From Asaia prunellae JCM 25354 (GTDB lineage Bacteria; Pseudomonadota; Alphaproteobacteria; Acetobacterales; Acetobacteraceae): a DNA stretch of 37,828 nucleotides. Below the pieces are notes generated by a model. That model did no database searches. It was given only the letters and a program-made list of their open reading frames with translations, and had not been told where the DNA came from. Below, in pieces: positions 1-5,266 of this stretch (position 1 is the stretch's first letter; every line of letters begins with the position of its first letter). The translations under genes and the position numbers were made by a program. Where the stretch lies: contig NZ_BAJV01000020.1 in assembly GCF_000613885.1 (NCBI RefSeq), positions 1 through 37,828 of the forward strand, written 5' to 3'.

Positions 1-47
1 TGTTCGGGACGCAGGGGCCGGAGGTTCGAATCCTCTCACTCCGACCA
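1..47 (+). tRNA. tRNA-Pro(CGG), 3' part only
   Basis: The window opens inside the anticodon stem. The anticodon loop TTCGGGA (3-9, anticodon CGG at 5-7) is followed by the 3' anticodon strand, variable loop, T arm (GGAGG, TTCGAAT, CCTCT) and acceptor strand, ending with an encoded CCA at 45-47. The pattern closely matches the 3' half of bacterial tRNA-Pro(CGG). The 5' half must lie to the left of the window. Confidence 0.88.
1..47 (+). other. Probable prophage attachment core (attL side) in tRNA-Pro
   Basis: Many tyrosine integrases use the anticodon-to-3'-end part of a tRNA as the crossover core, and this prophage has its integrase at the opposite end (36704-37720). The window begins exactly within such a tRNA segment, as expected if it was cut at the attachment core. 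No second copy is found in 37721-37828, so the right-hand copy should lie just beyond the window. The exact core limits are inference. Confidence 0.55.
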
Positions 48-119
48 GATAAATCAATGGCTTAAGCCGTTGCAGCGCAGTGGCTCCGATGTTCAGGCGA
101 ACACAGCCACCCATTATCC

Positions 120-347
120 CTATAGATTTACCTTGTACTGCCCCGCCAGATCGTGCGATTCTGCGAGGGCTGCGGCGGCGTGGATGGACACGCTTGAGGA
201 CAGGGGTAGCTGCTCGTTCGATCCGAGCGCCTGACGCGATGTGTCTGAAACTGCATCGACAGCCGGTATCAAGCCCGGCACGCAGCAATCATCTTCGGTT
301 TGATAGGCAGGGGCGACTTTCGGGTCGCCCTTCGCTTTTGTGGTCAC
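120..347 (-). CDS. Doubtful small protein at the end of the lysis operon
   Basis: A 75-codon frame starts at a GTG that overlaps the stop of the previous gene (GTGA), the same coupling seen elsewhere in this operon. I recognise no domain. The first codons lie in a strong hairpin (310-339) and the composition (Ala, Ser, Asp) is unremarkable. It may be a real last gene of the operon or simply open sequence between the operon and the attachment core. Confidence 0.3.
   Translation of the reverse strand: MTTKAKGDPKVAPAYQTEDDCCVPGLIPAVDAVSDTSRQALGSNEQLPLSSSVSIHAAAALAESHDLAGQYKVNL
310..339 (+). terminator. Possible rho-independent terminator
   Basis: A hairpin with stem GGGCGAC / GTCGCCC and loop TTTCGG is followed on the plus strand by TTCGCTTTTG. 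It would end plus-strand transcripts coming from the tRNA side. On the minus strand no T-run follows, so it is unlikely to end the lysis operon. It lies inside the weak minus-strand reading frame 120-347. Confidence 0.4.
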
Positions 348-532
348 GATGCCTGAATAGCGGCATCCGTATCCTGCGCCTGCTTGAGCGCGGCGGCGAT
401 CTGATCCTTTGTCGGACCATCACCCGATTTGACGGCGGCGATCGCGTCCTCAATCACCTGAAGGATATTCGGGAAGACCTGAGCGACTGCAACAACAAGC
501 TGCACAATCTGGGCTGCAAAGGCTGCGTTCAT
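344..532 (-). CDS. Small protein, 62 aa, unknown function
   Basis: A short protein with a hydrophobic N-terminal half (about residues 5-30, rich in Ala, Val and Ile) and a polar Gln/Ala/Asp-rich C-terminal half. Its ATG overlaps the stop of the RyR-domain gene (ATGA), so it is translated as part of the lysis-side operon. The hydrophobic stretch could be an amphipathic helix or weak membrane segment. No family recognised. Confidence 0.6.
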   Translation of the reverse strand: MNAAFAAQIVQLVVAVAQVFPNILQVIEDAIAAVKSGDGPTKDQIAAALKQAQDTDAAIQAS

Positions 533-882
533 TTCGCGATCTCCGTTTCAAGGGATCTAACCACCGCAAGGAAAAGATGGTCCTTCACTTTCTGCTCAGA
601 GGGAAGGGCTTCATAAGGAACCATGCAAGGATGCTCCTTCTTCGCAACGTCTTTGACGGGGCCATAGATCCAGCCATCAGCCTCTTTCACCGCAAGCCAC
701 GACTTATGCGAGTCACTCGGGCGGGCGTCTGGGTGAGAAATAACGAACTCGACACCCGATATCGCAGATGCTTTTTGCCATTCAGGTGCTTCGCTCCATG
801 GTGCTTGCGACTTGTCGCCATGTGCAAGGCAGAGCGCACGATTTACCTCGTGACAGACAAAGGCGATTTTCTGAATGTTCAT
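529..882 (-). CDS. RyR-domain protein
   Basis: This 117-aa protein carries the signature of the RyR domain (named after ryanodine receptor repeats, common in phages and bacteria): W-x-A-P-E-W near residue 30, H-x-S-W-L-A-x-K, GW-x-YG, VKD, HPCMVPYEALP and the final KD-x-LFLAVV. The whole length is one domain. The bacterial version has no established reaction; ligand binding is usually assumed. The gene overlaps its neighbours by ATGA on both sides, inside the lysis module. Confidence 0.82.
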   Translation of the reverse strand: MNIQKIAFVCHEVNRALCLAHGDKSQAPWSEAPEWQKASAISGVEFVISHPDARPSDSHKSWLAVKEADGWIYGPVKDVAKKEHPCMVPYEALPSEQKVKDHLFLAVVRSLETEIAK

Positions 883-1211
883 TTCGCGGTCTCCTTGGCG
901 ATCTGGGCCTGAAGTGCTGCAACCGCTGCGGTTGCTGCTGACACCTCAAGCGCGGTGAGGGGATTGGACGACTGAAGATCGGTCCCGAGCGGCGTAATGA
1001 CCTTCATAGCGTCCGCACTTGCCGTCTTGATTTTATCTCTGATCGTCGGGTCTGCGCCTGGCTGCTTCATATAGGCCAGAGCCAGCGGCGCTGTAGCGTT
1101 GTAAGCCTGGATGGTAACATAACCGGCATTGCGAAGATTGGTCTGACTGGGATCGCACGCCGTCAGCGTGACAAGGCAGAGTACCCCGAAGAGGGCGCAT
1201 AGTCGTTTCAC
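879..1211 (-). CDS. Phage-encoded lipoprotein, spanin candidate
   Basis: A basic start (MKR), a hydrophobic stretch and the lipobox L-T-A-C place the lipidated cysteine at residue 19. The mature part is about 90 residues, rich in Ala, Thr and Lys, without obvious domains. It sits directly after the holin-like gene with an ATGA overlap, the usual place for an outer-membrane spanin, but it is longer than Rz1 proteins and not proline-rich. Asp at position +2 is the inner-membrane retention signal of E. coli, which argues against an Rz1-like role if the host follows that rule. Confidence 0.72.
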   Translation of the reverse strand: MKRLCALFGVLCLVTLTACDPSQTNLRNAGYVTIQAYNATAPLALAYMKQPGADPTIRDKIKTASADAMKVITPLGTDLQSSNPLTALEVSAATAAVAALQAQIAKETAK

Positions 1212-1447
1212 TTGGATGAGCCTTTCACATCGTCAGCGTTCGCAGCGTGCTTGCCGTTCATCGCGAGCTTGTTGATGAGCAGGTAGATGGGAAGCCACTT
1301 CGACCCAGCCGCAGGGCGAGGCCAGAACCGGGCGATCACGGCAGCCAGCGCGATCAGGAAAGTCCCGATCAGCGTAAGGTCGCCCGCAATCTGCGCAGGC
1401 AGAAACGGCAGGAGCTGGGCAAAGAGCGTTTGCCAGTCGATGGTCAT
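1208..1447 (-). CDS. Holin-like small membrane protein
   Basis: A 79-aa protein with one strong membrane segment (about residues 22-41) and a second, weaker one (about 50-62), ending in a charged tail. It lies directly after the lysozyme gene with an ATGA overlap. Size, topology and position suggest a holin that lets the endolysin reach the wall. No specific holin family is recognised, so the call rests on context. Confidence 0.65.
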   Translation of the reverse strand: MTIDWQTLFAQLLPFLPAQIAGDLTLIGTFLIALAAVIARFWPRPAAGSKWLPIYLLINKLAMNGKHAANADDVKGSSK

Positions 1448-1935
1448 GAAGTGACTCCGGTTGTGGGGATATTCCGCCCGAGAAACACTGCGCTTTCGAT
1501 CTTGCGACGACGCTGCAAGCCACGCAGAACGATGAGCTTTCCGTTCACCGTGGCCTTGTCCCAGACGAGAAACTGTTGAGCTGCCGACGCATAAAGCCGC
1601 TGGTTCAGAAGACGGACCAGCGTTGAGCTTCTGGCGGCATTGCTGCCAACATTGAACTGCCAGGAGAGCAGGGCGCCTTCCTGATAGTCAGTGAGTGGTA
1701 CGGTCACGAAGGAGCGCAGCTTTTCTTGCAGCGTCACAACGGTCTGACGCAGAAGGTTGAGCGCTTCTTCTTTCGTAATGGGGCTGGTGGTGGCTGTTAT
1801 CGGCTTTCCGTTTGCCAGAAAGCGGTTGCCATAACCGATGGTCCAGTAATTGGCGGGGCAGAGATACGGACTGAGGCTCAATCCCTCGAAATCCGGGCGA
1901 GAGATCAGCGCGAGGGCGATATCAAGTCCGGTCAT
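1444..1935 (-). CDS. Endolysin, GH24 lysozyme
   Basis: The enzyme cuts the glycan strands of peptidoglycan at the end of the lytic cycle. From the ATG at 1935 the T4-lysozyme-type catalytic residues keep their spacing: Glu17, then Cys26 in place of Asp, then Thr32 (E-x8-C-x5-T), within FEGLSLSPYLCP and WTIGYG. A central LLSWQFNVG block is also typical of the family. Length (163 aa) is normal. No signal-anchor is seen, so export probably depends on the holin. The start codon shares bases with the upstream stop (TGATG); a GTG one codon earlier is also possible. Confidence 0.9.
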   Translation of the reverse strand: MTGLDIALALISRPDFEGLSLSPYLCPANYWTIGYGNRFLANGKPITATTSPITKEEALNLLRQTVVTLQEKLRSFVTVPLTDYQEGALLSWQFNVGSNAARSSTLVRLLNQRLYASAAQQFLVWDKATVNGKLIVLRGLQRRRKIESAVFLGRNIPTTGVTS

Positions 1936-2258
1936 CACAGTTTCCCCAGACTGTGGAGCAGAGCATAGACGCCAACAGCTGCGCCCCCACCAAAACCAGA
2001 AGCCCCGGCAATGATGGTTGCGCGCAAGGTCAGCTTGTCCTTGATTGGGACTATCTGGTCAGAAAGTGTCTTGAATCCTCGCTCCATCGCTTTTTCGGCG
2101 TGTTCTGCGCGCACACGGTTTTCACCGTGCTGTTCTGCGTTTTTCTCGCTCATGGCAGCGAGACCAATTTCGATTTTATCGAAGCGTTCGGTTACAATGG
2201 CCTGGTCGCGTTCATATTCCCGGCGACTGACAAACCCGTTCGGGTCAAGATCGCTCAT
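1935..2258 (-). CDS. Coiled-coil protein with C-terminal membrane anchor (XhlA-like)
   Basis: A charged, helix-forming body of about 80 residues (EYERDQAIVTERFDKIE, then more Glu/Lys heptads) ends in one hydrophobic segment (about residues 80-102, Gly/Ala-rich). This architecture matches XhlA/DUF-type proteins that accompany holins in phage lysis cassettes. It starts at ATG 2258, which shares bases with the stop of the tail-fibre-like gene, and overlaps the lysozyme gene. The family call is by architecture only. Confidence 0.6.
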   Translation of the reverse strand: MSDLDPNGFVSRREYERDQAIVTERFDKIEIGLAAMSEKNAEQHGENRVRAEHAEKAMERGFKTLSDQIVPIKDKLTLRATIIAGASGFGGGAAVGVYALLHSLGKL

Positions 2259-2851
2259 CACCACTTCCCGGCCTGAGAGTTGATGAGGAAAGGCACCCAG
2301 GTAGGCGACCCGTTCACGAGCAGGCACCCTACATAAGTGCTTGCATTCGTTGAGTTCGTGTCCTTGTAAATGTAGGACGAACCTGCATTGTGGTCAGCAG
2401 TCATAGCCGTCCAGAACTTCTGACCATCGGGAACATAGGCGATCAGAGGGGGGGTGCATGGACGGGGCAGATCATCAAACGCTATCGAGGGCGGAGAAAA
2501 GCTGGTCGTAACAGCCAGCGTCTGAACCGTACCGCCTGTTTTGGGGAGGTACGTTGCGGACGCCTGATCTTTAGTGAGGTAGGATGAGAGGGTATTTCCA
2601 AGATTGACATAAAGTGGATTGTTCTGCGTTCCGACCCGGCGCCCGTAACTGAAAAGCTCGACCGGGGCAGCCGCCTGACCAGAGGAAGCCGAGGCGGAAG
2701 GAACAACAGAAGAAATCGCCGCAAAAATCGGGTTAGCTGATGTGCCGACGCGCTTTCCCTCAAGGAAGGGAGAGACAGGGTTTGCGGCCTGCGACTGCGC
2801 AAACGCAGTGCCGGGGAGTACGAACGGAAGAATAAGCAGAAGCCGACGCAT
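2258..2851 (-). CDS. Tail-fibre-like protein with a Sec signal peptide
   Basis: The N-terminus is a textbook signal peptide: MRR, a hydrophobic core and a predicted cut after A-F-A, before QSQA. The mature part has two related blocks (GKRVGTSANP and GRRVGTQNNP, about 46 residues apart), then SYLTKDQASATYLPKTGGT, a motif common in phage tail fibres. The C-terminal half holds two cysteines. It heads the lysis-side operon. A secreted fibre is odd for a virion built in the cytoplasm; alternatives are a secreted accessory protein or a moron. Confidence 0.65.
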   Translation of the reverse strand: MRRLLLILPFVLPGTAFAQSQAANPVSPFLEGKRVGTSANPIFAAISSVVPSASASSGQAAAPVELFSYGRRVGTQNNPLYVNLGNTLSSYLTKDQASATYLPKTGGTVQTLAVTTSFSPPSIAFDDLPRPCTPPLIAYVPDGQKFWTAMTADHNAGSSYIYKDTNSTNASTYVGCLLVNGSPTWVPFLINSQAGKW

Positions 2852-2905
2852 GGGGGATACCAGACTGATTTTCCCGCCCGGCCATTACTGGCGCGTCGTA
2901 TGTTT

Positions 2906-2934
2906 TTTTTACTGCTAACTGATGTCCGGCGCAA
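2906..2934 (-). promoter_or_regulatory. Candidate promoter of the lysis-side operon
   Basis: On the minus strand TTGCGC (2934-2929) is separated by 17 bases from TAAAAA (2911-2906), about 55 bases before the ATG at 2851. The -10 falls in an A-run, so it may be chance. It lies just downstream of the terminator that closes the antirepressor operon, which is where a new promoter is needed. Confidence 0.35.
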
Positions 2935-2936
2935 TG

Positions 2937-2962
2937 AAAAAGCCGCCCGGTAAGGGGCGGCT
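2937..2962 (-). terminator. Rho-independent terminator of the antirepressor operon
   Basis: Read on the minus strand, AGCCGCCC, loop CTTACC and GGGCGGCT form a perfect 8-bp stem followed by TTTT. It begins a few bases after the stop of the gene at 2969-3262, so it separates the antirepressor operon from the lysis genes. Confidence 0.82.
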
Positions 2963-2968
2963 TCTCTG

Positions 2969-3262
2969 TTACGCGAGGGCAGGGCGCTTTCTGGCGTTGC
3001 CTGACACCTGCCGCCTGCGGATATCCTGCAAACGCGAGAGGATTGATTTCTCCTCGTCGTTTTCCAAAACATCGAGGTCGCGCCAAGCCTGCATGATCGC
3101 CTGAGCGCCTAGCTTCAGCCTCTCGCGCTGAACGTCGAGATCACGGTTATCGCCCTGCGCTATGGCGAGACCGGCATGAAGCGCCGATCCGATGTTTCTG
3201 CCTACTTCTTCCGCACTCATGCGCTGGGGCGATGTCTGCCCGAATACCGCAAGCGCACTCAT
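2969..3262 (-). CDS. Unknown protein downstream of the antirepressor
   Basis: A 97-aa charged, helical protein. The chosen ATG (3262) overlaps the antirepressor stop by ATGA and has a near-perfect Shine-Dalgarno AAGGAGG eleven bases upstream; the frame is open further upstream, but that part lies inside the antirepressor gene. Residues 17-75 look alpha-helical (QRERLKLGAQAIMQAWRDLD). No domain recognised. It is co-transcribed with the antirepressor and followed by a terminator, so a role in the lysis-lysogeny switch is plausible but unproven. Confidence 0.7.
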   Translation of the reverse strand: MSALAVFGQTSPQRMSAEEVGRNIGSALHAGLAIAQGDNRDLDVQRERLKLGAQAIMQAWRDLDVLENDEEKSILSRLQDIRRRQVSGNARKRPALA

Positions 3263-4056
3263 GACGCTGCCTCCTTCGGGCGGGTGAAAGGGCGCAGGTG
3301 CTTCACGATCCGGTTGGACCATTTGAGCTGAGCCTGCGATCCCTTGCCGTTGCTCCGCGTCGTGTCGAACATGCGTCCAAATGGTGCGCCTTTCTCGGTC
3401 GCCTGATAATCGCACCCATTGGCAGATGCAGGAACCTTGATCTGATAGCCCTCCGCGATGAGCAGCTTGTTCACAGCCATGGCATTGAGGCCGATCTCTT
3501 TCCCGATCTCGGTCGCCGTCAGGTAGGCGTCATTGTTCGGGGCAGCAATCGACGTAACGCCCATGACCTCAAGCGGGTTGATGCCGGTCATGTTGAACGT
3601 GCCACGAGCCGCATGAAGGCAGTGCTGGTTCTCGTCAAAGCCGGGAAGGGTGCGGGCGATCTTGAGAAGGCGATTGTATGTCGTGTCGATCGCAGGCTTG
3701 CGGGGACGCTTGGGTGCAGGCAGCGCCTTGCCCTGCACCATCGCATCAAACGCCCGGATGACTTTCAGGTGAAACGCCGGGCTGATCCACATCGCATAGG
3801 CGTAAACGAGTTCCTTCGCGACGTAGGTGCCTCGGCCTTCGTTTGGGCCGGTCGTAACGGTGTTTGTGGGGTAAGCAGGAATTCCTGCCGACCCTTCCAA
3901 TTCAACGACCAGAGCCTTTGTCTGCGCGTTTTCGAGCCACAGGCTTGGGCGCTTGGCATTTTCGCCGCCCGATGCCTTGTGGCAGTCATTCAAGCAGTAG
4001 CGGCCTTCAGCGTCCTGACGGATGGCGGTCGTGATGATTGTGAGGTTCGTGCTCAT
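3259..4056 (-). CDS. ant: Antirepressor with N-terminal KilA-N domain
   Basis: The 265-aa protein has a KilA-N-type DNA-binding domain (about residues 5-105, with VYAYAMWISPAFHLKVIRAFD). A C-terminal antirepressor-like region follows (about 175-255), with YLTATEIGKEIGL, AVNKLL and the block FGRMFDTTRSNGKGSQ. Proteins of this build inactivate or compete with the main repressor and trigger induction. It lies divergent from a ribbon-helix-helix gene, as ant lies next to arc in P22 immI. Expression should come from the promoter at 4228-4256 through a short leader peptide gene. Confidence 0.82.
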   Translation of the reverse strand: MSTNLTIITTAIRQDAEGRYCLNDCHKASGGENAKRPSLWLENAQTKALVVELEGSAGIPAYPTNTVTTGPNEGRGTYVAKELVYAYAMWISPAFHLKVIRAFDAMVQGKALPAPKRPRKPAIDTTYNRLLKIARTLPGFDENQHCLHAARGTFNMTGINPLEVMGVTSIAAPNNDAYLTATEIGKEIGLNAMAVNKLLIAEGYQIKVPASANGCDYQATEKGAPFGRMFDTTRSNGKGSQAQLKWSNRIVKHLRPFTRPKEAAS

Positions 4057-4163
4057 GTGCGGCCTCCCTTGATCGCAACCGGCACGATCTTCACCGAGAA
4101 GCCGGAGGAAAACAGGAGGCGTGCAACCGCAATTATGGTATGGATGGCATTAGCCGTAGGCAT
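4053..4163 (-). CDS. 36-aa leader protein before the antirepressor
   Basis: A short frame (ATG at 4163, MPTANAIHT...) overlaps the antirepressor start by ATGA and has AGGGA upstream of its start. It is the first frame of the antirepressor transcript. The middle is hydrophobic and the end basic. Translational coupling suggests that it sets antirepressor translation. P22 also controls ant expression after transcription begins, but no homology is claimed. Confidence 0.5.
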   Translation of the reverse strand: MPTANAIHTIIAVARLLFSSGFSVKIVPVAIKGGRT

Positions 4164-4189
4164 GGGGTTTGTTCCCTGCTGATGGTTAG

Positions 4190-4222
4190 GGCCGCTTGCG
4201 AGGTGCGAACTCGCTTGCGGCC
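4190..4222. repeat. Long hairpin at the 5' end of the antirepressor mRNA
   Basis: GGCCGCTTGCGAG (4190-4202) and CTCGCTTGCGGCC (4210-4222) pair except for a central TT/TT mismatch, with loop GTGCGAA. In the minus-strand transcript, which should begin near 4221, the hairpin occupies the first ~33 bases. On the plus strand TGTTTTTT follows, so the same element could also stop rightward transcripts before the ribbon-helix-helix gene. Confidence 0.65.
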
Positions 4223-4243
4223 TGTTTTTTATCGCGCTATAAA
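4215..4243 (+). promoter_or_regulatory. Promoter of the ribbon-helix-helix gene, leaderless
   Basis: TTGCGG (4215-4220), 17 bases, then TATAAA (4238-4243). The ATG at 4250 is seven bases after the -10 box, so the mRNA should start at or within a base of the start codon. The promoter faces and overlaps the antirepressor promoter. Confidence 0.7.
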
Positions 4244-4244
4244 A
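4227..4244. promoter_or_regulatory. Operator dyad between divergent promoters
   Basis: TTTTATCGCGCTATAAAA is an inverted repeat with only one mismatched base pair (positions 7 and 12). It contains both -10 boxes: TTTATC of the antirepressor (minus strand) and TATAAA of the ribbon-helix-helix gene. A dimer-of-dimers of the repressor at 4250-4441 is the obvious candidate to bind it. This is inference from position and symmetry. Confidence 0.65.
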
Positions 4245-4256
4245 TCATAATGTCAA
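4228..4256 (-). promoter_or_regulatory. Antirepressor promoter
   Basis: On the minus strand a consensus TTGACA (4256-4251) is followed after exactly 17 bases by GATAAA (4233-4228). The predicted start is near 4221, about 58 bases before the leader ATG. The -10 box lies in the left half of the 18-bp dyad at 4227-4244. Confidence 0.75.
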
Positions 4257-4441
4257 TAGATAGCGCCAAGAAATCAAAAAGAGGAAGGCCCGCCATTGAT
4301 AGCGAGGCAGTCAACGTGCGGATTGACCGCGAGTGCCTAGAGGCGTTGGATGACTGGAGACGAGATCAGTCTGATTTGCCGTCACGCCCAGAAGCTATTC
4401 GACGTCTGATACGCATGACGGTGGGCAAAAAAGCGCCCTAG
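4250..4441 (+). CDS. Arc-like ribbon-helix-helix repressor
   Basis: The 63-aa protein has a basic N-terminus (KKSKRGRP), one beta strand (VNVRIDRE) and two helices (CLEALDDWRRDQSD, SRPEAIRRLIRMTVG), the full ribbon-helix-helix fold of Arc/MetJ/CopG repressors. I chose ATG 4250, not the upstream codons, because it sits at the expected transcription start of a strong promoter. It should repress the divergent antirepressor and its own gene. Its stop overlaps that of the convergent gene 4438-4707. Confidence 0.8.
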   Translation: MSIDSAKKSKRGRPAIDSEAVNVRIDRECLEALDDWRRDQSDLPSRPEAIRRLIRMTVGKKAP

Positions 4442-4707
4442 AAACTCGGTTCGGAAGGCGGTTTGTATGGTTCTTCAATCTTTCTATTAATGTCATGAAC
4501 GCTGTATTCTAGGTTCTGGATGCTATCGTATATCTTCTCCATTACATTCCCGTTACGTAAGAATGTATTGTGAGCATTTTGATCCATTCGGACGATATCG
4601 ACATTTATACTCACAAGGGTTTTTAATATTTTGTTGCCAACTGAATAAATGCACAGAATTAAGGCGCATACTGCACCGAACAGGGTGTCCAGGTTCGCAT
4701 GAAGCAT
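4438..4707 (-). CDS. Small protein with one membrane segment
   Basis: An 89-aa protein with an N-terminal hydrophobic segment (about residues 8-28) followed by a helical, Asn/Asp/Glu-rich tail that could form a coiled coil (MEKIYDSIQNLEYSVHDINRKIEE). Its sequence is more AT-rich than its neighbours. It converges with the ribbon-helix-helix gene and both stops share bases. It could be a superinfection-exclusion or other lysogeny accessory protein; no family recognised. Confidence 0.55.
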   Translation of the reverse strand: MLHANLDTLFGAVCALILCIYSVGNKILKTLVSINVDIVRMDQNAHNTFLRNGNVMEKIYDSIQNLEYSVHDINRKIEEPYKPPSEPSF

Positions 4708-4807
4708 TTAAGTTCTCCGGAAGATGATGTAATTTTCGCCAAAACCACTCTCCTGCTTTGGCGATGAAGAGAGTTTCGTTTTTTGCGCCTAGAGCGGCAA
4801 CAGATTC

Positions 4808-4834
4808 TCTGCGCCTTCGTAATGGAGGCGCAGA
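4808..4834. repeat. Perfect inverted repeat in a non-coding stretch
   Basis: TCTGCGCC (4808-4815) and GGCGCAGA (4827-4834) can pair around an 11-base loop. They lie in the 226-base gap between genes 4438-4707 and 4934-5266, where nothing else was recognised apart from a weak plus-strand promoter (TTGGTG 4896-4901, 17 bases, TGATAG 4919-4924). Confidence 0.4.
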
Positions 4835-4933
4835 CCCTCTATACCAACTGCTGTTGACCCGACTCCGGGCACGGTGGTGGGGCAGCATTAGAAATTTGGT
4901 GAACACTCTGAGCGGCTCTGATAGCCTTGCAGA

Positions 4934-5266
4934 ATGATCATCCTCATTGTTGGCGGCCTGATCGCCATTGCCCTCTGGTTCACCTGCTCCGGCATCGGCG
5001 GAGTGGCCATGACGCTTGCCCTCATATTTGTGACGGGTGCCGGGAACTGGTTCGTTCCGTTCCCATACCCAGAGGACATGCCGTGGGAGCAGATGAAGTG
5101 GTTGCATTACGAGGGCTTCGCTCTTGCTGCCCTCATAGGTTTCGCGCCGTTCCTTCTCGCCCAATATGGCGGTTGGCGCCAGTCAGTCCGTGCGCGAAAC
5201 GAGGCGTTGTTTTCTGGTACGATCCAGAGCGGGCGTGATCGCGCCCTGACCAGAGATAAGGGCTGA
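4934..5266 (+). CDS. Membrane protein, unknown function, on the opposite strand
   Basis: The 110-aa protein begins with a strong membrane segment (residues 2-35, with a Gly/Ala break) and has another at about 67-82, followed by a basic tail. The amino-acid pattern looks like a real integral membrane protein. It runs against the late operon and its last 84 bases overlap the 3' end of the gp16-like gene. A weak promoter ends 10 bases before the ATG. It could be a lysogenic-conversion gene. Confidence 0.5.
   Translation: MIILIVGGLIAIALWFTCSGIGGVAMTLALIFVTGAGNWFVPFPYPEDMPWEQMKWLHYEGFALAALIGFAPFLLAQYGGWRQSVRARNEALFSGTIQSGRDRALTRDKG

Noticed and set aside
3298-4182. A 294-codon plus-strand frame across the antirepressor gene
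   Set aside because: It is antisense to a gene with clear KilA-N and antirepressor features; the product is Arg/Val/Leu-rich with no domain.
4553-5164. A 203-codon minus-strand frame between gp16 and the 89-aa gene
   Set aside because: Composition (His, Arg, Cys, Pro) is shadow-like, and it conflicts with two better frames (4438-4707 minus, 4934-5266 plus).
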